Positions 1-12,045 of a DNA stretch of 64,000 nucleotides are shown here, in pieces; position 1 is the stretch's first letter; the number at the start of each line of letters is the position of its first letter. The stretch comes from Stomoxys calcitrans (taxonomy: Eukaryota; Arthropoda; Insecta; Diptera; Muscidae). The stretch lies in NCBI RefSeq assembly GCF_963082655.1, contig NC_081553.1, forward strand, positions 38,905,445 through 38,969,444, written 5' to 3'. The position numbers were made by a program, and so were the translations under genes. The notes under the pieces are model-generated. The model worked only from the letters and a program-made list of their open reading frames with translations. It was not told the origin of the DNA and searched no databases.

Positions 1-1599
1 GCGGCAAAGTGTTGTTCGATTTGTTGTATTGATTTGTAGCAACAACACTTACATACACATACACATGGACATGAATCTATAATATTTATTTAAATGTGAA
101 TGATGTACACTAATGATCATTACAAACATCATTATCTCCTTACGAATTATGGCTAGGCCCAAGAGCTAGCTATTGAGTGAATATCTTTGCAATTGTTAGT
201 GGTAATTTTTTTTGCTTTAATTTAAATAAACATTTTTACCTACTTGATTTGTGTAAAAAGAATTTATCATTTAACACAAATGAAGCTGTACCCAAAAAAA
301 AAAACCTAAAAAAAAAATGTTGTATTTTTTTGGCCTAAAGTCCATAGGAGTAATATTTATGAGTTTTCTTTTTCTCACTATTTTTCCCCCGACTGGTGTA
401 AAGTGTTAAGAAAATATTATTTTCTAGCCTGGCAAACAATCAATGAAGATGGTGATGATTTCTCAAAATGAATTTCAAAATAATCAATTTTATTGGATTT
501 TACAGCCAGCTAGAAACAAAAACAAAAACCAAAAAACAACCAACAATTTTGCATAACACTTGAAAAATCAGTGAGGCATATAAAGATTTTGGCCCTAGAC
601 TTATTTATCTTCAATGGGGAAAAAGTCCAGTAAGGGGGGTTTGGGTAAAAAAAAAAACTCCTTTAACCTTAGTCTCTGTGAGCTGGTGTTTGTTTTAAAT
701 CTCTTTTGTTGTCCGTCCTTCCCTTGGAAGTGTGTATGGGTGCTAAAGCTAGTTATTTCAAGTGTTTACAGACGACACGTACAACACGCTTAAATGACAA
801 TAAAAACAATGACTTTTTAAATACATGACTTTCAGGCCATCCGCCGCCACACAAGCCTCCTTTTTGGTTGCAGCTATAGAACTGAATATCCAACTAGCCA
901 AGCAGCCAGCCAAATTGCCATCAGTTGTTAGCCTGCTTGGCTTGTTTTAGCACGAGCATTGTATGAATCTCCAACTCCCTATAGCCGTGTGGCCATCATG
1001 CAGCACTTTGCCACGACCACACCGAGTTTAAAATATTATTTATATTTCCATGGTGTTGTTTTACCAACTCCAAAGTCTTGTCTTGGAGTTTATTATTTTT
1101 TTTTCTCGATTTTTCGTAGCCACTTAAGTGGGTGGGTGTTCATCGTTTGTCATCTGCATGGTTGGCTGGCTGGCTGGCTGGCAGGCTGGCTGCTTTTTGG
1201 CCAACGGACAGACAAACTGTTTAATGAGAGGTTTATTAATTTCCACAAAAATAATAATCATTTTTGCTGTTGTCAACCTCGCAATGACCTTTTATTGATT
1301 TATCAGTTTTAAGCCATAAGCGAAATATTCAGGAGCCAAAAAAGGAGGACAGCTGTAGATTATTAGTTGCCTAACTAAGGTAATATAAAAACCTTTTTTT
1401 TCGGTTGGATGTTCCGCCTGGCTCTTTTGCATAAGAGTTGCAGTTTTATTTTTGCTATGTGAATTTTATTAAGATGGGGTTTTATTGATTCTTTTGGTGA
1501 GGCCACGAGTCGAAGTGCCATTTGGCAGCACGAAAAATTTGAAATAATTTAATAATTTATTAAAGTGAAAGAAGATGACAAAGGAGTTTTTTATAGCCA
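1..1599. other. Non-coding AT-rich stretch, probably hth intron
   Basis: I see no gene here. The stretch is AT-rich with homopolymer A/T runs and a short GGCT microsatellite at about 1162-1193. Open frames are short and lack recognisable motifs. Because the first visible hth exon at 18917 needs an upstream exon that I cannot find in the window, this stretch is inferred to be intronic. Confidence 0.6.
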
Positions 1600-3422
1600 G
1601 TAAGGAAAGGCAAAAGTCGGATGGTGCCGACTTTATAACACCCTACACTTACTATTTCTACGAAATTCATCAGTAATATCGAGAGTCATAAGAAATTTCT
1701 TCCTGCCAAATTTCGGGAGAATTGGTTAACAAATGACCATTTTATTGCATTTTTACTGCAAATCGGACTAACATATATATGGGAGCTATACCTAAAACTG
1801 AACGGATTTCTATGAGATTCACCAGTATTATTTATAGTCATAAGAAAATCGTTCCTACTAAACTTCAAGAGAATCGGTCAACAAATGAACATTTTATTGC
1901 TTTATTACTCCAAATCGGACAAACATATATATGGGAGCTACAACCAAATCTGAACCGATTTCTATGAAATTCACCAGTAATATCGAGAGTCATAAGAAAA
2001 TCCTTCTTACAAAATTTCATGAGAATCGGTCAACAAATGACCATTTTATTCCTGTATTACTGCAAATCGGACGAACAATATTATTGAGAGTCATAAGAAA
2101 ATCTTGCGTGTCGAATTTTGAGAGAATTGGTAAACAAATGGTCATTTTATTGCATTATTACTGCAAATCGGACGAACATATATATGGGAGCTATATCGAA
2201 ATCTGAACCGATTTCTAAAATATTCACTGTTAATATCGAGAGTCATAAGAAAATACTTCCTACAAAATTTCAAGAGAATCGGTCAACAAAAGACCATTTT
2301 ATTGCATTATTACTGCAAATCGGACGAACATATATATGGGAGCTATATCCAAATCTGAACCGATTTCTATGAGATTCACCAGTAATATTGAGAGTCATAA
2401 GAAAATCCCTCCTGCCAATTTTCGAGAGTATCGGTTAACAAATGGCCATTTTATTGCATTATTACTGCAAATCGGACGAACACATATATGGGAGCTATAT
2501 CCAAATCTGAACCGATTTCTTTGAAATTCACCACTAATATCGACAGTCATAAGAAAATCCTTCCTACCGAATTTCGAGAGAATCGGTAAACAAATGACCA
2601 TTTTATTTCCGTATTACTCCAAATCGGACGAACATATATGTGGGAGCTATATCCAAATCTGAACCGATTTCTATGAAATTTGTCGGTAATATCGAGAGTC
2701 ATAAGAAAATCCTTCTTACAAAATTTTATGAGAATCGGTCAACAAATGGTCATTTTACTGCATTATTACTGTAAATCGGACTAACATATATGTGGAAGCT
2801 ATATCGAAATCTGAACCGATTTCTATAATATTCACTGTTAATATCGAGAGTCATAAGAAAATACTTCCTACAAAATTTCGAGAGAATCGGTCAACAAATG
2901 ACCATTTTATTGCATTATTACTGCAAATCGGACGAACATATATATGGGAGCTATATCCAAATCTGAACCGATTTCTATGAGATTCACCACTAATATCGAC
3001 AGTCATAAGAAAATCCTTCCTACCGAATTTCGAGAGAATCGGTTAACAAATGACCACTTTATGGCATTATAACTGCAAATCGGACGAACATATATGTGGC
3101 AGCTATATCCAAATCTGAACCGATTTTTTCCAAAATCAATAGGCTTTGTCTCTAGGCCGAAAAACATGTCCATACCAAATTTGAGGACGATCGGACGAAA
3201 ATTGCGACCTGTAGTTTGTCTTCAAATTAACAAGGACAGACAGACGGAAGGACAGACAAACGGACAGACGGACAGACAGACAGACATAGCTAAATCGAAT
3301 CAGAAAGTGATTCTGAGTCGATCGGTATACTTATTAATGGGTCTTTCTCTCTTCCTTTTGGGTGTTACAAACAAATGCACTAAGTTATGATCCCCTGTAC
3401 CACAGTAGTGGTGTACGAGAAG
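1600..3422 (-). mobile_element. DINE-1/Helentron-like non-autonomous element, family C, about 1.8 kb
   Basis: The minus-strand element runs from its 5' end at the right to its 3' hairpin at the left. The left end has a perfect hairpin, AGTCGG-loop-CCGACT (about 1629-1646). The right end has a GACA/GACGGA microsatellite (about 3235-3290), then a conserved block, then the inverted motif around GTACCACAGTAGTGGTGTAC (about 3398-3417). Between them lie about nine units of 151-153 bp, recognisable by TATGGGAGCTAT at 1778, 1931, 2185, 2336, 2487, 2639, 2945 and 3096 (a variant at 2792). The layout of 5' subterminal inverted motif, GTCY microsatellite, roughly 150-bp tandem units and 3' hairpin is that of DINE-1/HINE elements. 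No protein is encoded; the short open frames are repeats of the unit. The ends are approximate. Confidence 0.8.
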
Positions 3423-3888
3423 TGTGGGAATTTGTAAAACCCAAAAAAATTCAAAAATAATTGAAACGTGTATGAGAATAGTTATTATCTTTATTTCGCT
3501 TTTCTATGTGAAATTTTGAGAAAAGAGGCTTCTTTTTTATAAAAATGGATTTTTGAATTCCAGGTGCAGATGACCAATTTCTTTATACTTTTTTTAATTT
3601 CTTTTCTATAAGTTTTTCTCACTATTGTATATACCCTATTTAATACAATGAAGATTAATTTTTGTCTATGGTATAAAATCCAAAATTTATTTCCCATACC
3701 GCATTATTCTTTTTTAAGGCAAATGTTGAAAATTTATCACTCAATTATATATATGGGTTTTTTCTCGTTATTTAATGTGGTTTTTATAGTTAACGCCAAG
3801 TAGTGAAACAAAATCGTAAATCGTAAAATAGCTTAAAAACAGGGACGGAGGGGGAAAACACGAGATATATAGAGAAGCAAAAGTAAAC
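3423..3888. other. AT-rich spacer, nothing recognised
   Basis: AT-rich sequence between two DINE-like elements. No coding, RNA or repeat signal stands out. Confidence 0.6.
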
Positions 3889-3968
3889 AAGTAAAAGCGT
3901 GCTTAGTTCGGCAGGGCCGAATCTTGGGAACCCACGACCATGGATTCTGCTAAAATATGGGAGCTATA
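3889..3968 (-). mobile_element. DINE-like 3'-end fragment, reverse orientation
   Basis: CAAGTAAAAGCGTGCTTAG followed by a near-palindrome (TTCGGCAGGGCCGAA) is the family A 3' terminal hairpin read on the minus strand. After about 80 bp it stops and a forward-oriented DINE body begins directly, so two elements in opposite orientation are joined. Confidence 0.75.
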
Positions 3969-5549
3969 TCCGTCTGTCTGTCGAAAACACGCTCAATTTC
4001 GAAGGAGTAAGGCTAGCCGCTTGAGATTTTGCATAAATACTTCTTATCAGTGTGGGTCGGTTGCGATTGTAAATGGGCCATTACGGTCTATGTTTTGATA
4101 TAGCTGCCATTTAAACCGATCTGGGGTCATGACTTCTTGAGCCTCTAGAGGGCTCAATTCTTATCCGATTTGGCTGAAATTTGACATGACATGTTTCGTT
4201 ATGACTTCCAAAATCTGTACTGAGTATGGTGGAAATCGGTCCATAACCTGATATAGCTGTCATATAAACCGATCTAGGGTCTTGACTTCTTGAGCCGCTA
4301 GAGGGCGTATTTATTATCCAATTTAGCCGAAATTTGACATGACGTGTTTTGTTATGACTTTCAACATCTGAGCTAAGTATGGTGGAAATCGGTTCATTAC
4401 CTGATATACCTGTCACATAAACCGATCTGGGATCTTGACTTCTTGAGCCTCTAGAGGGCGTAATTTTTATGGAATTTGACTGAAATATTAAACAATGGCT
4501 TCTCCCTTAACCTTCAACATATTTGTTAAATATGGTCCGAATCGGTCTATAGCATGATACAGCTCCCCTATAAACCGATCACCACAATTTGCTTCTTAAG
4601 CCTCTAGAGGGCGCCATTCCTATCCGATCAGGCTGAGATTTGTCATGACGTGTTTCGTTATGACTTCCAACAACTGTATTGAGTATTGTTCAAATCGGTC
4701 AATAACTTGATATAGCTGTCATATAAACCGATCTGGCATCTTGACTTCTTCAGCCTCTAGAGGGCGCAATTATTATAGGATTTGGCTCAAATTTTGTACA
4801 ATAGTTTCTCCCATGACGTTTCAAATATAGTTTGAATCGGTCTATAGCCTGATACAGCTTACATATATACCCATCTCCACAATTTACTTTTTGAGCCTCT
4901 AGAGGGCGCTATTCCTATCCAATTTGGCTGAAATTTGGCATGACGTGTTTCGTTATGACTTCCAATAACTGTATTGAGTATGATTCAAATCGGTCAATAA
5001 CTTGATATAGCTGTCATATAAACCGATCTGGGATCTTAACTTCTTTAGCCTCTAGAGGGCGCAATTATTAACGAATTTGACTGAAATTTGGAACAACGGT
5101 TTCTCCCATGACCTTCAACATATCTGTTAAATATGGTTCGAATCGGTCTATAGCTTGATACAGCTCCCATATAAACCGATCTCCACAATTTACTTCTTGA
5201 GCCTCTAGAGGGCGCAATTTCTATCCAATTTGGCTGAAATTTGGCATAACGTATTTCGTTATGACTTCCAACAACTGTATTGAGTATGATTCAAATCGGT
5301 CCATAACTTGATATAGCTGTCATATAAAGCGATCTGGGGTCTTGACTTCATGAGTCTCTAGAGGGCGCTGTTATTATTCGATTTGGCTCAAATGTAACAC
5401 AATGACTTCTACTGTGTTTTCCAGCATAGCAATTCTTATTTTTTATCCTTTGTTTGCGTGAAAAGGGATACCGAAATAAGAACTCAACAAATGCGGTCCT
5501 TGGAGGAGGATATTCGGCCCGCCCGATCTTAGCACGCTTTTATTAGTTT
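3969..5549 (+). mobile_element. DINE-1/Helentron-like element, family A, 5' end missing
   Basis: It starts inside the CCGTCTGTCTGTC microsatellite, followed by the conserved block CGAAGGAGTAAGGCTAGCCG. About nine tandem units of roughly 150 bp follow, each marked by GAGCCTCTAGAGGGCGC and 'AAACCGATCT' (for example near 4139, 4290, 4440, 4598, 4749, 4888, 5041, 5190, 5342). It ends with the 3' hairpin TTCGGCCCGCCCGATC and the terminus TTAGCACGCTTTTATTAG near 5549. The 5' TATACCC-type terminus is absent. It is non-coding. Confidence 0.8.
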
Positions 5550-6827
5550 ATTTTTGTTTTAATTGTTAAAGAAAATATTTTTTTTTAATTTTTTTTTAAT
5601 TTTGTTTTCTCTTCAAAAATCCCTAATTTCCTTGTTCCCCTTAAAAAATTCCCGCTCCTGCCATTTCAAATAAATTCTTACCACAAAGAAATTTTTTTCT
5701 CTCCACAATATTGTTTAATCAAAAATTCCTACCTACCCCAAAAGCTGAATAGGGGGTGAGAAGGGCTGAATTTTTTCCTATGAAAAAAATAAATAAAAAT
5801 ATATAAAATGTCGCAGCCGCAATGTAATGCAATGTAAAGCTCTCACAGGCAACAAACAACAAAAAACACCATACACAACAAATTATGTGGCTTGAATTAA
5901 AAGTGCGACATTTTATATTTTTCGCGTATGTTTTTTTTTTTTTTTGCGGCACCTCAACTGTTGTTTTCATTTTACGGCTGCATTTGTGGTAACCACAATG
6001 AATTAAATTGGGTTTTTCGCAGTAATGATGAGCGAATATTGTACAAGCGTAGATATACTTTTTTTACATAAGGGTAATTTAGCTTTAACCATATATGGGG
6101 GTAGGCAAATTGCAAAAAAAAACGAAAAACTACAAAAAACACTATAAACTTGTGTAGAACCCCCCTTGCATCTACAAAAATGACATTTTATATATGTATA
6201 TATGCATGCTGTGTATGTGTGTGTGATATTAAAATATCATATATAACCATAAATTAATCAAGAAAAAGAGTTGACGTTGAAGAAAGCGAAAAAAATAACA
6301 CACAGTCGCTGCTGCTGTTAAAGTTTTTTTTTGCATTTTTAATTACAAAAATTTCATTATGTCGTTAGTTTTCCTGTTGTATAAAACCACAAAAAAAGAA
6401 CAAAAAAAAAAGTTAATAAACTCGGGAAAAGGAAAAAAAGAAAAATGCCACTAAAGATGGTGGGAGAAAAAAGAAAGTACACTATGCCTTGGTTCTTAAA
6501 AATATGTTCTCTTTTTGTTACATGAAGGGGAGGGAGTTTCGAGGGGGAAATCTAATATTTTTCTTTGGTGGAAGTACGAGTACATAAATGGACTTCATCC
6601 TTGCATCTTCTGAGTATTGCGAGGAAAAAAGGGAATTTCTTAAAATTTACTGCAAATTGGATTTTTTCCTAAGATTCTGCTAGTCAACATGTCAGCAAGG
6701 GTTGGCCATGAATGCAGCCGACCAACCAACCATTCAGCAGTTGGGGTTGAATGCATTTTCTTGGGGTTTCTTGCAAGGCGAATTTTTTTCTTCTTTTGGT
6801 TAGGAAGTATAGAATCATATATATTTT
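5550..6827. other. AT-rich spacer, nothing recognised
   Basis: AT-rich intronic-type sequence with A/T homopolymers and a short TATATG/TGTG-rich stretch near 6190-6230. No gene, RNA or mobile element recognised. Confidence 0.6.
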
Positions 6828-8532
6828 TTATACCCTCCACCATAAGATGGGGGGTATACTAATTTCGTCATTCTGATTGTAACTACTCGAAATATTCGTC
6901 TGAGACCCCATAAAGTATATATATTCTTGATCGTCGTGAAATTTTATGTCGATCTAGCCATGTCCGTCCGTCTGTCCGTCCGTCCGTCCGTCCGTCCGTC
7001 CGTCCGTCCGTCCGTCCGTCCGTCCGTCCGTCCGTCCGTCCGTCCGTCCGTCTGTCTGTCGAAAGCACGCTAACTTCCGAAGGAGTAAAGCTAGCCGCTT
7101 GAAATTTTGCACAAATACTTCTTATTAGTGTAGGTCGGTTGGTATTGTAAATGGGCCATATCGGTCCATGTTTTGATATAGCTGCCATATAAACCGATCA
7201 TGGGTCTTGACTTCTTGAACCTCTAGAGTGCGCAATTCTTATCCGATTGGGATGAAATTTTGCACGACGTGTTTTGTTATGACATCCAACAACTGTGATA
7301 AGTATGGTTCAAATCGGTCCATAACCTGATATAGCTGCCATATAAACCGATCTGGGGTCTTGACTTCTTGAGCCTCTAGAGTGCGCAATTCTTATCCGAT
7401 TGAAATGAAATTTTGCACGACGTGTTTTGTTATGATATCCAACAACTGTGCCGAGTATGGTTCAAATCGGTCCATAACCTGATATAGCTGCCATATACAC
7501 CGATCTTGGGTCTTGACTTCTTGAGCCTCTAGAGTGCGCAATTCTTATCCGATTGGAATGAAATTTTGCACGACGTGTTTTGTTATGACATCCAACAACT
7601 TTGCCAAGTATGGTTCAAATCGGTCCATAACCTGATATAGCTGCCATATAAACCGATCTTGGGTCTTGACTTCTTGAGACTCTAGAGTGCGCAATTCTTA
7701 TCCGATTGAAATGGAATTTCGCACGACGTGTTTTGTTACGATATGCAACAACTGTGATAAGTATGGTTCAAATCGGTCCATAACCTGATATAGCTGCCAT
7801 ATAAACCGATCTGGGGTCTTGACTTCTTGAGCCTCTAGAGTGCGCAATTCTCATCCGATCAGAATGAAATTTTGCACGACGTGTTTTGTTATGATATCCA
7901 ACAACTGTGCCAAGTATGGTTCAAATCGGTCCATAACCTTATATAGCTGTCATATAAACCGATCTTGGGTCTTGACTTCTTGAGCCTCTAGAGGGCGCAA
8001 TTCTTATCCAATTTGAATGAATTTTGGCACGTAGTATTTTGTTATGATATCCAACAACTGTGCCAAATATGGTTCAAATCGGTTCATAACCTGATATAGC
8101 TGCCATATAAACCGATCTGGGATCTTGACTTCTTGAGCCTATAGAGGTCGCAATTATTATCCGATTTGCCTGAAATTTTGTACGACGGATTCTCTCATGA
8201 CCATTAACATACGTGTTTATTATGGTCTGAATCGGTTCATAGCCAGATATAGCTCCCATATAAATCGATTTCTCTATTTTACTTCTTGAGCCCACAAAGT
8301 GCGCAATTCTTATTCGAATTGGCTGACATTTTACACAGGTCTCCAACATATAATTTAATTGTGGTCCAAACCGGACCATATCTTGATATCGCTCTAATAG
8401 CAGACCAAATCTTTTCTTATATCCTTTTTTTGCCTAAGAAGAGATGCCGGGAAAAGAACTCGACATATGCGATCCATGGTGGAGGGTATATAAGATTCGG
8501 CCCGGCCGAACTTAGCACGCTTTTACTTGTTT
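6828..8532 (+). mobile_element. DINE-1/Helentron-like element, family A, apparently full length, about 1.7 kb
   Basis: The 5' end reads TTATACCCTCCACCATAAG, followed by the block CATAAAGTATATATATTC and CTAGCCATGTCCGTCC. These closely match the DINE-1/INE-1 5' region I know from Drosophila (TATAAAGTATATATATTCTTG ... CTAGCCATGTCCGTC). A pure CCGT microsatellite fills about 6962-7058. Seven to eight units of about 150 bp follow, marked by CTTGACTTCTTGAGCCTCTA. The 3' end has the hairpin TTCGGCCCGGCCGAA and terminus TTAGCACGCTTTTACTTG. This is the best intact family A copy in the window and a good consensus template. No protein is encoded. Confidence 0.88.
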
Positions 8533-8918
8533 CTTTAATAATATTATCAAATGATGGAAATATGTTCATATGGTCTATATAGTTAAGGAAAATGGAGGAA
8601 AATTAAAAACTTGTGGGAAACAAAGTAAAAATTTCACATAAATATCCCTTATACAGTGGTAGAGGGAGTCTTTTATCAAAATGTGCTACCCGATCCAAGT
8701 TGTAGGCCAATGACAAGGAAAATTCCCTTTATAGCTGGGTAGGAAAGTCTTACTTGGATTTAGGATTCTATTGAGGATAGGAGGGAAACTACTCTCTTCC
8801 CTCCCTTGAGGTTCAGTAGGGTTGTAGTTGTAATATGTGATAACACTTCTACGGCACGGGGTATTGTGGCTATGGGCATTGGTTTTCAACTTCAAGAGCT
8901 GGAGTAAACCGATTGGTT
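8533..8918. other. Spacer, nothing recognised
   Basis: About 390 bp between a DINE-like element and a tandem array. No gene or repeat identified. Confidence 0.55.
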
Positions 8919-9940
8919 AAGAATCACCATCACATTTAAAACAAATTATGGAAATGGTTCGAAAAAAGGGTAGAGGGGGGAAATTGCGAAGGGAAAAGTG
9001 TTGGAAATAGGTAAAAAATCAAAAAAAAAAGAAAGTAGAAAGAAGAAGGAAGGACAGACGGAAGGATGCTTGGAAAGACGGGCTGACATACGCCCGTCTT
9101 TCCGTCTATCTCTCGAACCGATCGGCTAAGAATCACCATCACATTTTAAACAAATTATGGAAATGGTTCGAAAAAAGGGGAGAGGAAGAAAATTGCGAAG
9201 GGCAAAGTGTTGAAAATGGGTAAAAAATCAAAAAAAGAAAGAAGATGAAAGAAGGATGGACAGACAGAAGGATGGATGAAAAGACGGGCTGACATACGCC
9301 CGTCTTTCCGTCTATCTTTCGAACCGATCGGCTAAGAATCACCATCACATTTTAAACAAATTATGGAAATGGATTGAAAAAACGGGAGAGGAAGAAAATT
9401 GCGAAGGACAAAATGTTGAAAATGGTAAAAAAAAATCAAAAAAAAGAAAGAAGATGAAAGAAGGATGGACAGACGGAAGGATGGATGGAAAGACGGGCTG
9501 ACATACGCTCGTATTTCCGTCTATCTCTCGAACCGATCGGCTAAGAATCGCCGTCACATTTAAAACAAATTATGGAAATTGTTCGAAAAAAGGGGAGAGG
9601 GGGAAAATTGCGAAGGGCAAAGTGTTGGAAATGGTAAAAAAAATGAAAAAAATAAAGACGATCGAAGAAGGATGGACAGAGGGAACGATGCTTGGAAAGA
9701 CGGGCTGATATACGCTCGTATTTCCGTCTATCTCTCGAACCGATCGGCTAAGAATCGCCATCACATTTAAAACAAAAAAGGGGAGAGGAAGAAAATTGCG
9801 AAGGGCAAAGTGTTGGAAATGGTAAAAAAAAAAAATCAAAAAAGAAAGAAGAAGGAAGAAGGATGGACAGACGGAAGGATGCTTGGAAAGACGGGCTGAT
9901 ATACGCCCGTCTTTCCGTCTATCTGTCGGTCTGTCCGTGT
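8919..9940. repeat. Tandem array of five units of about 208 bp, each with an internal hairpin
   Basis: Units start with AAGAATCACCATCACAT or AAGAATCGCC at about 8919, 9128, 9334, 9543 and 9750 (spacing 206-209 bp). Each unit holds a poly-A-rich GAAAGAAGA segment, GGACAGACGGAAGGATG, and a hairpin AAGACGGGC-8 nt-GCCCGTCTT (9075-9100, 9281-9306, 9888-9913). In units 3 and 4 the right arm has decayed to GCTCGTATT. The open frames in this region are periodic with the unit and are not genes. The family is not recognised. Confidence 0.85.
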
Positions 9941-10140
9941 GTTCATTGGTCTGTCCATCCGACTGTCTGTCCGTTCGTCTATCGGTCCAACCATCAGCCT
10001 GTCTGTCCATGTTGTCCGTTTTTCATTTCCATACGTCTTTTTTTTTTTTTTTTTTACCTATTTCCATCACTTTGCCCTTAGCAATTTTTCCCCTCTCCCC
10101 CTTGTTTTGAACCATTTCTATAATTTGTTTTAAATTTGTT
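9941..10140. repeat. CCGTCTGT-type microsatellite and inverted arm of the 208-bp repeat
   Basis: A degenerate GTCC/GTCT microsatellite (to about 10020) is followed at about 10030-10140 by sequence whose reverse complement matches the start of the 208-bp unit (AAACAAATTATNGAAATGG, GGGGAGAGG, GCAAAGTG, GGTAAAAAA). The array therefore ends in an inverted copy and could fold back on itself. Confidence 0.75.
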
Positions 10141-11484
10141 AACCATAATTGCCAATGCTTATCAATATTTTCCCTATTCAAGCCATTTAAAGTATTAAGC
10201 TATTGTTATAGCTCTCTTTACCCTTCCCCTCTCCTGGCCGTGAAGGCTTTTCGTTGAAGATCATCAAAATGGAAATCATTATCTAGGAAAACCCCTTAAG
10301 TGAAAAAAACTTGAAAATCACTTGTGATGCCTACAAAAATTCAACTTCATGGTGCAAATGCAGTCTCTCTCCCCCTTATCCTCTTCGATACAAAATCTAA
10401 TAAATTATGCATATTGCACTTTGCCGCTTATTGCCAAGAATGGATGGATGGAAAGCCCCCTCATAGATGGCTAGATGGATGAGGTTGGTGAGGCTTTGGG
10501 TTTTTTTTTACTTTTTGGTTTCAATTTCAAATGATGATACAAGTGGCTTTTGCACATCGTTATTATAACAATAAGCAACACGCCTAAAAGATTATCCAAC
10601 TTGAGTGGAGGAAGCAATAGCTTGAAAAATTTCTTTCAGCGTTTTTTGTATTTTTTTTTCACAAAACTCACGTCTTTCTTTCCCCATGGAAAAGCCTTGG
10701 TTTTTTTTGTAAAGAATGGATATTTTTCTGAATTGCTTATAATCTTTTTGCTGGGGGTTCTTAAGCTCAAGTAGGAGTAGAATTATGTTTGTGGGGTCTT
10801 ATACAAAGGTTTGTGTGTGTGTGTGTGTGAGAGTTTTATACCAACATTCCTATTAAAGTGTTATTAAAGTGCAGTTTTTCGAGAGTGGCAGAAGAAAATC
10901 AACTTCAAGAGCCTTTGGAGTATTATGTAAGGCAACGGAAGATAAAGATTATGTTATGGGAAAATGCCATTAATCATTTGCCATGGGCCAAAGAATATTT
11001 AAAATCGAGGAGCATTGTAATGTCAAGTGATTTTGGAAAAGCTTATTTGGTTATGCACTAAGGAAGAATTAAAAAAATTAACCTAAAAAAAAACAAAATA
11101 AATTATAAAAAATAAAAAATGAATTAAAATACTCTTAAAAACTAAAAACAATTGAAAATATAATTTCATAACCCACATAAAAAATAAATTTTGCAAAAAT
11201 ATAAAAAATAAATAAAAAATTGATGTAAAAAATAAAAATAAAATAAAAATGAAAATTCAATCAAATTTTCCAAAAGAAATAAAAATAAATATAAGCCATT
11301 TTTAAAATTTTCATCAGCCAATATTTTGAAAATAAAAAAAACTAAAAAAAAGAAGTTATAAAAAAAAAATAAAAAAAAATAAAAATTATAAAAAAATAGA
11401 AAAAAATATGAAAATAAAAAAATTTATTTTTGAGATTAAAATTAAACAAAAAACAAACATAAAATAAAATAAATAAAATTAAAC
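10141..11484. other. Non-coding spacer; A-rich from about 11080
   Basis: No gene recognised. There is a TG dinucleotide run near 10810-10830. From about 11080 to 11480 the + strand is almost entirely A-rich with AAAAT-like words, resembling a decayed microsatellite. The open frame at 10858-11061 has no recognisable motif. Confidence 0.55.
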
Positions 11485-11785
11485 ACGTAAGAGCTTTCTA
11501 AGTTCGGCCGGGTCGAACCTTTTATACCCTACACCATGGATAGCATTTATCGAGTTCTTTGTCCGGTATCGCTCTCTTTAGGCAAACAAAGAATAATGAA
11601 TAAGAACTGTTATGCTATTGGAGCTAAATCAAGCTTTAGTCCGATTCGGACCATACATGAATGCTGAACATTGTATAAGTCATTTTGTTATATTTCCGTC
11701 CATTCGGATAAGAATTGCGCCCTGTAGGGGCTCAAGAAGCAATATCGGGAAATCGGTTAATATGGGAGCTGTATCAAGCTATTGG
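11485..11785 (-). mobile_element. DINE-like fragment, family A, 3' end
   Basis: The reverse-strand 3' hairpin (GTTCGGCCGGGTCGAAC at about 11501) is followed by TATACCCTACACCATGG and one to two family A units (GCCCTGTAGGGGCTCAAGAA, TATGGGAGCTGTATCAAG). The element is cut off where the tRNA-derived units begin at about 11786. Confidence 0.75.
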
Positions 11786-12045
11786 ATTACCACTGAAGCG
11801 GTCGTGGGTTCGATTCCCGCGAGTAGATTTGATCTGTCTCTACTGTGGTAGCCGAGTTGGTAGCGCGGTAGCCGAGTTGGTAGTGCTGCGGTCGTGGGTT
11901 CGATTCCCGCGAGTAGCCTTGATCTGTCGCTACTGTGGCCTCGGTAGCCAAGTTGGTAGCGTGCTGGGATTACCAGTGCAGCGGTCGTGGGTTCGATTCC
12001 CGCGAGTAGCCTTGGTTTGTCGCTACTGTGATATCACGATAGACT
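11786..12045 (+). repeat. Tandem tRNA-derived SINE units (three copies)
   Basis: Three copies of a tRNA-like head carry a perfect B box (GGTTCGATTCC near 11810, 11897 and 11989). Copies 2 and 3 also carry an A box (TAGCCGAGTTGG or TAGCCAAGTTGG). The third copy shows a T-arm fold (GTGGG-TTCGATT-CCCGC) and a CTGG/CCAG anticodon-type stem, but I find no matching acceptor stem. I therefore call SINE units rather than a tRNA gene. Each unit ends with GTAGCCTTGRTYTGTCGCTA-type sequence. They abut the DINE fragment on the left. Confidence 0.75.

Noticed and set aside
11786..12045. Possible functional tRNA genes
   Set aside because: A and B boxes are present, but no complete cloverleaf with matching acceptor stem is visible, and the copies are tandem and dispersed. 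They fit SINE heads better.
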